A DNA stretch of 64,000 bases, from positions 108,956 through 172,955 of the forward strand of contig NVWV01000010.1 of NCBI GenBank assembly GCA_002746305.1, written 5' to 3'. This stretch comes from Bacteroidota bacterium (lineage in GTDB: Bacteria; Bacteroidota; Bacteroidia; NS11-12g; UBA9320). Positions 1 to 10,900 of the stretch are shown here, in pieces (the first letter of the stretch is position 1; each line of letters starts with the position of its first letter). The notes beneath the pieces were generated by a model. The model saw only the letters and a list, made by a program, of their open reading frames with translations, searched no databases and had not been told where the DNA came from. Made by a program: the position numbers and the translations under genes.

Positions 1-3000
1 ATAGACGGTATAGGCAAAATACATAATGACATTATCTTTTTCAATTTAGAAGAGGATGTTCCGGATAATCAAACTGGAGTTGATATTATCAGAAATGAAT
101 ATCTAAAGGGAATGAAGGAGATTCAGGTTACGGCAAACCTTGAAATAAACAGTGGCAATTACGAATATGTAAAAACCTATGTCACTCCAGAATATGTCAA
201 TGACAATGGTCGCCTAGTCATGGAATGTGGCGTTGCAGATGGTGGTGCTACGGGTTGGGTAAGAGTGAGAAAAGTTCATATAGGTGATTCAAAAAAACAG
301 GGTAAAAAAACGGGTATGATAAACCCAATTGTTAAGGCTGGATTTGATTATACCAGATTGAACTTGAATTATTTAATTTATCCAAACAGTGATCGAAACC
401 GAAATGAAGAAGGTGTAAACCTACAGATGTTAGGATCTTTCCTTGGATTTTTTAACGATCTGGCAACTATGGCTGTGGGGCCAAATAGAATGTTGCTTAC
501 TCGAAAATTTTGTCAGGATATGAATATTAACAAGTCCTGGATTAGATTAAATGATCCGAACAAAGTTAAAGTTGGCGGCGGGCATAGAGTAAAAAGTATT
601 CGATTATCTGACAATTGGGATGCTATTAATTCTCAGGATATTGATGCCATTAACTCTGAATATGGCCAAGTATATGACTATACCATAGCAGAGCAAAGTG
701 AAACAGGATTATACGACATCATAAGCAGTGGAGTAGCTACTTATGAACCGTTTATCGGAAGAGATGAAAATCCATTTGTTACACCACTGTTTTTTGATCA
801 AAAACGGCCGGGAGTTCCAGACGATCGATTTACTTTCGAATATCCGATTGGGGAAAGTTTCTTTCCTGGAGCGTCTATAGGTTATAGTAAAGTAACCGTT
901 AAAAGTTTAGAACATATCGGTCAAGCTAAACAACATAGAACTGGATATCAGGTAACTGAGTTCTATACTTACAAAGATCATCCGACCATAGTCCAAGCAT
1001 CCGATATTGACCGGAAATTCACGAATGACAATTGGGGAGCTAAATTACTGTCTTTAGGCCCAGATGTAAAAAAGGCATCAGCAGCCCAAGGATATTTAAT
1101 AGTACTTAATGATATGCACGGTAAGCCCAAATCAAATTGGTCTTATGATGAAAATGATGTATTACTTTCAGGAATAGAGTATGAGTATCAAATAAATGAT
1201 GATGGTACGCTGAATAGCGAAGTACTAGGCATGAAAGACGGTGTTATCAGTGCTATGAATTTTGGTGTCAATGTAGATTTTTCCATGGATAGCAGGTTTA
1301 TGAAAGATGAATTTTTCAGTGCAAATGGGGATATAAACCTAGATGTTTTTGCAGCAGGAGTAATTCCCATATTTGTTCCAACGCTTTGGCCTGACATATC
1401 AACTGGCATAACCGAAGTTAAAACAATGTCCGTTCTTAAGGTGGTTAGAAAAACCGGATTGTTAATGAAAACGACTGCACACAAAGAGGGGTCTAAAATT
1501 TTGACACAGAACATGTTGTTTGACGGAAAAACCGGATCAGTATTACTCACTTCTATACAGAATGAATTTGGAGATAACATTTACAGCTTCAATTATCCGG
1601 CTCATTGGGTCTATGAGCAAGGAATGGGACAAGCATTTCAGAATTGGGGACTAGAGATCAAGGGTTTAAAAATGAGCGGCGGAGAACTGGTAAGTACCAA
1701 TTCCTTAGATTTAACTAAGGTGTTATTCCCAGGGGACGTATGCTTATTAAACAGACCCGGCAAATTTGAAAACAAAAAAGTATGGGTCAATTATACCACC
1801 ACAAATAAGATTGTATTAATAGACAAAAGAGGTTACGTGATGCATGATTCAAAGAACCTGTTTAGAAACGATTTTACTACTTTAAGAGTATTAAGAAGCG
1901 GGAGAAAAAACATGGCCGGCGTTTCCATCGGGTCCGTCACATCCATGGAAAATCCATTAATTAATACTGGAGGTACATATACCTTAGATTTCACAGAGGT
2001 ATTGGCTACCTCCGCGGTAGAGTATAAAGATGAATGGAAAACAGATTTGTCTTTATTCCCAGTATACAATTGTGATACAATTGCTACTTCAAAACTAATA
2101 ACACATTTAGCTAAAATAGATACGCTAATTAATCAGGGATATTTCTTAGATACAACCCTAAACACAATTTACAATCTGGATACATGCAATTTGGCCTGTG
2201 CCAGTGGATTTACATATAACCCCAACACAGGTTATTGTGAAAAATTTGATACAGCGTCCGCAACGTATTCAGGTCAAAGTTATCAAGCAAATAAAGCTGT
2301 AGTTATTAATGTGTATGGATCCTATGGATCTCGCTTTTATAATACGACCCCTAATGATCAGTATCCGCTTAATCAATCTACAGCAGGCACCTATCTAGAT
2401 GCAAGTAGTAATACGGTGAGTCAGGAATTTAGAATTACAAATAATGAGGCTTGGGACCCTTCAGATTATAAAGAAGGCAGACTAAACCTAAATGGTATAT
2501 GGCCAACTACAAGTTGGAGTGGTGATCCTGTAAATACCTGGATTGGGTTTTCAGAATGTTTTGAAGTGGATGAGAAGAAAAACTATTATATAGGAATAGG
2601 TGCAGACAACAAAACAAGAGTTAGAATAAATGGGGAAGAATTTGTAAATATGGATGCAAATATTTTCGCCGATCAAAATTTTAAGTATTGGAATGTTTTT
2701 CCTGTGGAATTAGAACAAGGATTTAATATTATTGAAATGGAAGGATTGAACGTAGGAGGTATTGCCTCTTTTGGTGCTGAAGTATACGATGCAACCAAAG
2801 CTCAAGTACAAAGTTTCACAACCCAATCAGAATTAGAGGATGCATTAATATTCTCAACCAAGTACTTAGACGGGACTTACTTTCACACCAGTTCAAATAG
2901 TAATTATGGATATCAATGCCCTGCTGGTTATTCTTTGAACCTCTGTTCAGATAGTATTATGTGCTCAAAAATTCAACGAGAGTACGTTGGTTTTTGTGAG

Positions 3001-4305
3001 TGTCCGATAATTTTAAATACCAACGGGTATCCTACAAAAGACATTTTAGATGTTTTAAGTTATTCTTCTATAGATGACAACACGGCTAATTTAAATGTAC
3101 AAGTTAAGAATGAGTTTGACGATATAGATACCATTAATATTTCCTTATACACTCCTTGTGATACCTTGTTTACATGTCAGACCATTTGTGAATTAGAAGA
3201 ATATGCAAGAACAGTAAATCCCTTCTTAAATGGAATGAGAGGAAATTGGAGACCGTTCAAAAGCTGGAACTATGTAGAAGACAGAAGTTATGATGCAATA
3301 AAGGCTAATCCACAAGAAGATGGAGCCTTTGCTTCGTATGGTGATTTTTGGACAAAAAGTGGCACTGACTATGTCCCCAATTATTCCTTAAATAAGTGGG
3401 TATGGACCAACGAAATTACAGAATTTTCTCCCTTTGGGATGGAACTCGAAAATAAAGACCCATTGGGTCGATATTCCTCAGCGTTGTATGGTTATTCACA
3501 AACACTGCCAACAGCAGTAGCTTCCAATACAATGCATCGCCAATTGTTTTATGAAGGGTTTGAAGAATATGCCTATATGGGAACCATTTGGGATGAATAT
3601 ATCTGTCCTCAAACAGAAAGGTTTTACTCGGTTTCAGTTGATAGTTTGGGTAACTATTTCTACAATGACGGGAAGCTTTTGGATAAAGATATCAGCCATT
3701 CAGGAAATGTGAGTTTATCCATTAAGGCAGGGGACTCGTTGGTGCAGGAAGTACCTTTGACTGTGCCTTTTAACGCTTATCCAGACCCTTTCCTAGCCGG
3801 TCAATATATTACAGATGCAGACGATCAAATCATTCCATTCAGACCAACTGAAGGTCAATACGTAATTAGCCTATGGGTTCATGAAGCCCCGAGTTTAAAT
3901 GACACCTTATTTGATCAATCTTTAATGAGGCTTGAATTTGAAGATGGAACATCTCTGCTTTCTTCAACTGATTTTTATCCCAGTGGATTAATAATATCTG
4001 GATGGCAAAGAATATATGCCGAGTTTACCGTGCCTCCAACTGCAGTCAAGATGGCCATAAAATATGTCTCCATGGGAGAAGATAGCTGGTTTGACGATAT
4101 GAGAATTTTTCCATACAACGGAAGCATGAAGAGTTATGCATACGATTCCAGAACCTTGAGATTGATGGCTGAAATGGACGAAAATAACTATGCTACCTTC
4201 TACGAGTATGATCTGGAAGGCAATCTGGTCAGAATAAAGAAAGAAACAGAAAGAGGAATAAAAACGCTTCAGGAAAGCAGACAACATCAAACATCAAATA
4301 GATAA
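1..4305 (+). CDS. RHS-associated surface protein with PA14-like and YD-repeat segments (5' partial)
   Basis: The frame is open from base 1 to the stop at 4303-4305, so the gene starts before the window; the Met at 112 is probably internal. About 1434 residues are visible. Three features stand out: Cys-rich stretches (around 2190-2245, 2910-3015 and 3150-3190); a PA14-like, beta-rich segment at about 2270-2800 (GIGADNKTRVRING); and a C-terminal YD-repeat tail ending YEYDLEGNLVRIKKETERG. In Bacteroidota this kind of tail is typical of the protein encoded just before an RHS protein. The next gene starts 1 nt after the stop, so the four genes up to 14563 look like one operon. A plausible role is the N-terminal, surface-binding or delivery half of a split RHS system. 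This is inference; the PA14 call is by general resemblance only. Confidence 0.8.
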   Translation: MDGIGKIHNDIIFFNLEEDVPDNQTGVDIIRNEYLKGMKEIQVTANLEINSGNYEYVKTYVTPEYVNDNGRLVMECGVADGGATGWVRVRKVHIGDSKKQGKKTGMINPIVKAGFDYTRLNLNYLIYPNSDRNRNEEGVNLQMLGSFLGFFNDLATMAVGPNRMLLTRKFCQDMNINKSWIRLNDPNKVKVGGGHRVKSIRLSDNWDAINSQDIDAINSEYGQVYDYTIAEQSETGLYDIISSGVATYEPFIGRDENPFVTPLFFDQKRPGVPDDRFTFEYPIGESFFPGASIGYSKVTVKSLEHIGQAKQHRTGYQVTEFYTYKDHPTIVQASDIDRKFTNDNWGAKLLSLGPDVKKASAAQGYLIVLNDMHGKPKSNWSYDENDVLLSGIEYEYQINDDGTLNSEVLGMKDGVISAMNFGVNVDFSMDSRFMKDEFFSANGDINLDVFAAGVIPIFVPTLWPDISTGITEVKTMSVLKVVRKTGLLMKTTAHKEGSKILTQNMLFDGKTGSVLLTSIQNEFGDNIYSFNYPAHWVYEQGMGQAFQNWGLEIKGLKMSGGELVSTNSLDLTKVLFPGDVCLLNRPGKFENKKVWVNYTTTNKIVLIDKRGYVMHDSKNLFRNDFTTLRVLRSGRKNMAGVSIGSVTSMENPLINTGGTYTLDFTEVLATSAVEYKDEWKTDLSLFPVYNCDTIATSKLITHLAKIDTLINQGYFLDTTLNTIYNLDTCNLACASGFTYNPNTGYCEKFDTASATYSGQSYQANKAVVINVYGSYGSRFYNTTPNDQYPLNQSTAGTYLDASSNTVSQEFRITNNEAWDPSDYKEGRLNLNGIWPTTSWSGDPVNTWIGFSECFEVDEKKNYYIGIGADNKTRVRINGEEFVNMDANIFADQNFKYWNVFPVELEQGFNIIEMEGLNVGGIASFGAEVYDATKAQVQSFTTQSELEDALIFSTKYLDGTYFHTSSNSNYGYQCPAGYSLNLCSDSIMCSKIQREYVGFCECPIILNTNGYPTKDILDVLSYSSIDDNTANLNVQVKNEFDDIDTINISLYTPCDTLFTCQTICELEEYARTVNPFLNGMRGNWRPFKSWNYVEDRSYDAIKANPQEDGAFASYGDFWTKSGTDYVPNYSLNKWVWTNEITEFSPFGMELENKDPLGRYSSALYGYSQTLPTAVASNTMHRQLFYEGFEEYAYMGTIWDEYICPQTERFYSVSVDSLGNYFYNDGKLLDKDISHSGNVSLSIKAGDSLVQEVPLTVPFNAYPDPFLAGQYITDADDQIIPFRPTEGQYVISLWVHEAPSLNDTLFDQSLMRLEFEDGTSLLSSTDFYPSGLIISGWQRIYAEFTVPPTAVKMAIKYVSMGEDSWFDDMRIFPYNGSMKSYAYDSRTLRLMAEMDENNYATFYEYDLEGNLVRIKKETERGIKTLQESRQHQTSNR

Positions 4306-4306
4306 T

Positions 4307-4969
4307 ATGAGATACAAATTCTATATGGTCAGCCTGCTGGTTCTATTTGGTATAAGTTCTGTATATGCACAGAATTTCTCAAAAGACATTGCCGCACTAA
4401 ATCATGCCTATTACGATTTAAACAAATCGATTACTATCTCTAGCACAATTACAGCAGAGACAGGAGAAAAAAGAATGGCTAAAACGAAGGTTGTAATGAA
4501 AAACATTGATGACTATTATATGGAGAATGATCAAAGCGAAATTTTGATACAGGAGGGGATAAAAATTGCAGTTAGTCATGTTCAAAAAGTTATTATAATA
4601 GACTCCAATTACACAGATAAAAAGAGTGACTTACCTATGCTATTCTATGATTCATTGGTTAAATTTTATAGCACTATTGAACATACCAAACTTTCCAATG
4701 GACTGGAAAAATATCATTTAATACCTAAGATAGGAAGCTCAGAGTATATAGAAATATACTTTAACAGGAACTCCATGTTATTTCAAAAAGTGATTGTAAA
4801 ATCTTATGATCAAAATAATAAGGGATATTTCACGATAAGCAACCAATATAGCTATGCCCCCATTTTAACTGGGGATATTCCTACTATAACCAGCTATTAC
4901 AATATTGATTCTCACCATCTATCCTCCAAATGGAGGAACTATGAACTAGTTAACTACCTCAAAAACTAA
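4307..4969 (+). CDS. Small exported protein of unknown function in RHS operon
   Basis: 220 residues. The start ATG lies 1 nt after the upstream stop and the next gene begins 4 nt after this stop, so translation is probably coupled. The N-terminus is a clear Sec signal peptide (FYMVSLLVLFGISSVYAQ, cleavage after AQ) without a lipobox cysteine. The mature part is about 198 residues, of mixed charge, with alternating strand-like segments (for example MAKTKVVMKNIDDYYM and KVIIIDSNY), suggesting a compact periplasmic beta-rich fold. No family was recognised. Because it sits between the two large RHS-type proteins, a role as periplasmic chaperone or assembly factor is possible, but that rests on position alone. 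Confidence 0.8.
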   Translation: MRYKFYMVSLLVLFGISSVYAQNFSKDIAALNHAYYDLNKSITISSTITAETGEKRMAKTKVVMKNIDDYYMENDQSEILIQEGIKIAVSHVQKVIIIDSNYTDKKSDLPMLFYDSLVKFYSTIEHTKLSNGLEKYHLIPKIGSSEYIEIYFNRNSMLFQKVIVKSYDQNNKGYFTISNQYSYAPILTGDIPTITSYYNIDSHHLSSKWRNYELVNYLKN

Positions 4970-4973
4970 ATCT

Positions 4974-7900
4974 ATGAAAAAAGTGAACAGTAACAACAAA
5001 CTCTACCAATGTATCGTATTAGTAATCACGTTATTTGGGTCCCAAATTTTATATGCTGGAGAGGAACCCGAAATCAAGGGGTACTTAGAAAAAGATCAGA
5101 TAAGTCAAGATTCATCTCTGGTAATTTTTGATAATCAAAGCTTTGACTCACTTGGAGTTTTAAGTGGTTCGTACAACAGCATAGGGTACGTCGAATATAA
5201 GGTTCAAAATAGAGTCTATCTGGAGCTAAATGAATATTTAGACTCTTGTTTTATAGACACGTTTACAGCACGGGTAACATTGGAGTTAACATACAAGGAT
5301 GTAAATGGAACTCAGTACATGGACACCATAGAGCTAGAGGTTAATTATGATACATCCTTATTAAATAAGAATAAAGAGATTGCCAGTTATCTATTTAGTG
5401 GTGGACTTTGGAGCAAGCTTAGGATTTTAAGTGTTTCCAATTCACAATACCGAAATTATTTAAAGGTTGGTCAAACGCTGTTAATTGAGCGATATCGTGA
5501 TTTGGCCTCAACAAACATTGTTTTTAATACTATCCAATTTATAGACAGTACTTCTGAAGCAAAATTTACATGGAATACGATTGAAGGAGCAGAGAAATAT
5601 GAATTTGAGTGGACCTGGGTAGACGCTATAGATTACAACGGAAATCTAAAAGCTGCAGGTAATGTAAATGATATTAGTTTTAGGCATAATAATTCAAGTG
5701 TTACCATTAGTGATGTTACTTATTCCATATCTTCAGGATATGAAAGAGGATATTTAGTTGCTCGTGTAAGAGCCATTGGAAATGTTAAATACAAACCCGA
5801 ACAAGTTATAAACGGTGTTTGGTCAAACGATGCTTATTCTGAAAATTTGGTTGATTATGTATTAAACAAAGATTATGCACCTGCAAAGGAAACGGGAAAC
5901 TCTGCCGTTGAGTTTGTGGCACTAAATGACAGTATGAACTGGCAATACGTTGCCACTTACGCAGAAGAAGGAAAGAGAAAAGAAGTGGTTTCTTATTATG
6001 ATGGAAGTCTGAGAAATCGCCAGTCAGTAACCCGAATTAGTTCCGGAATGCACGCTATTGTAGGCGAAACAGTATACGATTACGAAGGTCGTCCTGCTGT
6101 TAATATACTACCCGTTCCGGCCTATGATAATCAATTGAGTTTCCATCCTGCGTTTAACCGAAGTGATGTAACAGCTAAAACATATAACAAATCTGATTTT
6201 GACAATGAAGGAGCTAATGTGTGTCAATCCTATGTTACAGCTTTGAAAAACAATATAGGAGCATCCAATTATTACTCAGACCAGAATCCAAAAGCCTTAG
6301 TCCGTTTGGAAGGGCATATCCCTGATGCAGATGGATATCCTATGACCATGACAGAATATATGCCTGACGGTACTGGACGAATAAAAAGACAAGGGGGAGT
6401 TGGACCAACTCATCAATTGGAAACCGGGAGAGAAACCAAATATTTTTATGCAACACCAAGTGCACAAGAATTATATCGCTTATTTGGAAATGCCGTAGGT
6501 GACAGTGTTCATTACCAGAAAGTAATGGCAGTAGACCCCAATGGTCAGGCAAGTGTATCGTATAAGAATTTGTCAGGCAGTGTAATTGCCACGGCACTGG
6601 GTGGAAATAGTCCTGACTCATTAGCCAGTTTAACCTCATCCGTAAATGCTGAGACTATAATGTATGCATCATTTCCTTCCAATTACTCCGTAGAACAAAA
6701 TGAAATATGGTCATCAAAAGAGATTGTTGTTTCTGGAGATAGCTCAAAATATGATATAGCTTACGAGATCGAGATTCCAAGAGTGAGTTTTGATTCTTTT
6801 CCAGATATGTGTTTTGACTGTGTCTATGACTTAGTCATCAATTTAAAAGACAATTGTGGGAATGAGCTATTGGATGGTGACACTATTTTAGCTGGCAATC
6901 AAGGAATAATAAGGACCGTAGGGAAGCTAGGAGTCGATTTTGACACTATTTGTGAAGTAGATACGCTTAAGTACAGTTTTTATCTGGATAGCACCTTGCT
7001 TAACGATACCTTTTTATCCGTCTATCTAAACGTAGGAAAATATACCTTAAGTAAAAGATTGGTAATCAGTAAGAGTGCTTATGAATTTTATTACGATCGC
7101 TTTATAACTTCATCCAATGTCAAATCATTGGATGACTTTACACAGGAACTATTGATCGAAGCAGATACGCTGTCTTGTAATATAGATTGTGATGCATGCT
7201 TAACGGCCTTAGGGGCATATAGCAGTTATGAAAGTAGCAGATTTAGTGATTTACTTTCTTTGGGTTTTGATTCTACTACCATAATCACCATGGCGAATGA
7301 CGAGTTCGAAGCGTTAAAATCAGATTGCATATTGAAATGTGAGGATACCATTTCAACCTGCTCAACCTATTATTATACTTTTCTATTCGATCTGATTCCA
7401 GAAGGACAATATGCTCCTGTGATTAGAGATGAGCAAGGAATAATAACAGCTTATGAAGGGTATTTGGATACCGATAGAGATAATGGTCTTACTTTCAATT
7501 ATAAGGAATATGATAGTTCTGGTACATGGATTAATATTACCTATTTAGATGAAGAGGGGAATCCAATATATGTAGAAATAGATGGAGTATCAAAAACACC
7601 AAATCAATTAACTCCAGACGAATTCATCAGATATTTTGAGACATCATGGGCAGCAAACTTCATAGCCTATCATTTGGAGTATTGTAAATTCACCAGTTGT
7701 ATCTCGGTTGCTACAAGTATATCGTATAATGAAGAGATGCAAAAGATCACCAGTCTGGTGGATGCATATGCCCAAGGATATCTAGATCCTTTGGGACAAA
7801 ATGGAAGTATCCCTACCCTAGTAGATCCATATTTCGATTCACTTCCAGCAGCCAAGACAAGCTTTATTAGTGGATACATCAACTCCTATTCTGCGGTTAA

Positions 7901-10900
7901 ATTCGATGGATTCACAACTAGCTGTTCCAACGTTTCCATATTAGATTATGCATTATTAACGTATTACTCTGATTGGGATTTTACTGATTGTGCAGATATG
8001 AATGCATGGTTAGCAGCGTTTGATATCACAGATACTGCCAATTTGTGTGATGATAGAGCAGATGCAGTATGGGCTATGTATAAGTCATTGTATTATTCTC
8101 AAAAGCAAAAGTATTTTGAAGATAATGGAGTGTTTTGTACACCAACTGTTCCCGCTCCATTTACCAAACGGTATACTGACATTGCGGATATTGATGATGA
8201 TACGGGTATTGATGATACAGAAGATGATATTGATGCACAAAGAGCCTATGGTAATAACGGGGTTTTAAGCAGCTGTGATGATGTTTGCGAGGGTCAGGCC
8301 ATTTATTGGCTAGAAAAATTAGGTGGATGTAATTTAGATACCCTATTAAGAGATCAATTAATTGACACCTTTAAAGTAATTTGTAAAAACGGTTGTGATA
8401 ATGAGCATCCATGGGGAGCTTTTGATTATCCTCAAACAAAAGCAAAAAGATTTGGTACAGATTATTATTCTTTCGAAGAAGCGTTTAATGACATGGTTCC
8501 GTTACCTAACAGGGCACTTAATACATGCAATGTTTGGGCTATATCAGCACCTATGAGCTATAACCGTGGCATATATGGTGCCAGTGCCATGAACGATTCG
8601 TGTTTTGAAGTCAATATGGCTTCCGATACTTGCTATGCCAATGCCTCAGAAGCGTTTAAAGAATATTCCAAGGCCAAAGCCATGTCTTTGGATGAGAATT
8701 GTACCGAATGTATTTCGTGTCAGGATTTTGAAAAGGCTTACAATGCATTGTCCTCCGTTTATGACGGAACATTTCCTAATAATTTAGTTGACAATCAAGA
8801 AATTGTAACCAATTACATGAACAGTTACTTTGGATTTAATCTTACCTATTGGGAATATGCAGATTTCTATAATGCGTGCAACGACTGTGATTCAACGGTA
8901 GACGATAGTGCTGCTATTGCAATCTATATTATTGATCACTTTGATGAATTCGCAGACATGTCAATATTCAAAAGAAGATACCTGTATTCAGAATATGATT
9001 GGTGTAATTATGATATCGTCACCTATTACGACAATGATGCAGATAGTATAACCGCTGAAAATGACTACAATAGTTGGATAGTCGGTCCAACTGCTGACGT
9101 AGTTTTGGCAGGCATTACGCCATCTAACACCTTAAGCTTGGAATGGTCACGTGACACTAGTGTTTACGGCTTAGACATGCCTGTTGATTCTTCACAATGC
9201 CAACCCAATTATTATGCTAGAAATACCTTTTTTAGCTTTGATATCACTACGTATGTAGATTCTTTCTCTCAGAATTACTATGATACCACTTATTGGTATT
9301 GCAACAATGTATTTACAACAGCAAACAGTCATTGTAAAAGCAATTATACGCAAGGGTTCTATCGCAAAAAAAATGGAGTGTATACTTTTATTCCTTATTC
9401 TGATCGTGAAGAGTATCATGAGGCAGAACTATTTGCAGGAGATACACTTTATATTTATGATTCGCTATCGTCAAGTTATAAGCCAATTGCAGACGAGCAA
9501 CTGCTGATTAGTCTTGGTCTTGTTCATAGTGGAGGTCAAATGTATGTACACGATCAACATTTAGGGAATTATTCTCGGTATCGATTTGGAGGAAATAGGA
9601 TGGATGTAGTTAACCATGATACCGATTACAATATCGTCCTTAACCAATGTAAACAATATATTGTCAGTTTTGATAGTGGAGTATACATCAAAGATATTTT
9701 ACAGAAACTGAGCTATACTCAGCTAAGTACAACCAAGTTTACCATAAGTGCACAGGTCCTTTTATTTAATAATCAGATTGATACTATTGATTTAAAAATA
9801 GAATGGGTCTCAGGAGAATGTGCAGATTCTGTAATGTGTGCATCTTACAATGAATCTACCTTATGCAATCGTAAATACGGCACTATAACCTACAGTGTAC
9901 CCGACCCATGTATAACATGGAAGAAAATGTGGGCACAGACTAAGGCTAAAATCGTTTATGACGATTATATTGATTCGCTAAGCACAGCTTTCAAAGATGA
10001 ATACTATGAAGTATGCATGCTGGCTCAAGATAAGTTTGATGTGAACTATGAGTTGAAAGAATATCATTATACGCTTTATTATTATGACCAAGCAGGTAAT
10101 CTTATTCAAACGGTACCACCAGCAGGTGTAGATGTTATTAGCAGCCAAACAGATTTGGCACAAATAGCCGCAGCAAGAAGTGGGAATGCTACTCCTTTGT
10201 ATCCCAATCATACCCTTACCACAAGATATAACTACAACAGTTTAAATGAGGTTAGGTGGCAGAGTACCCCGGACGGTGGAGAATCAGAATTTTGGTATGA
10301 CCGATTGGGTAGAATGGCAGTTAGTCAAAATTCTGAACAAAAAGTGCAGGCACTTGAAGAATATAGTTACATCATGTATGATTCTTTAGGGCGAACCAAT
10401 GAAGTAGGGCAAATTCAATCCGCAGCTTCTATGACTACGACCATATCTTCAGACACCAGTCAATTGTATCCATGGATTAGAAATAATACCAAAGAGCAAA
10501 TAACCAAAACATGGTATGATTTGTCACCTTTTCCATTAAACGATTTTGAACAGAACAATTTAAGAGGTAGGGTAGTGAGTATGGCCTACTACGAGAATGA
10601 CGGTAGTACCTATAATCATGCAGTTCATTATGACTATGACATCCATGGGAATGTAAAACGGGTTGATAGAGAAATTACAGCTTTATTTAATATAAATGAA
10701 GAGCACAAAATAATTGAATACGACTATGATTTGGTAAGTGGTAATGTAAATTATGTATACTATCAAAAAGGGAATGATGATCAATTTAGTCATAAGTATA
10801 TTTATGACGCAGATAACCGTTTGATTGAAGCATACACGAGTCAGGACAATATTTATTGGGACAGAGACGCTAAATATGAATATTATTTACACGGACCACT

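Noticed and set aside
112..4305. ATG at 112 as the true start of the first protein
   Set aside because: The frame is open from base 1 without a stop and the sequence before 112 reads as the same kind of protein; no signal peptide follows the ATG.
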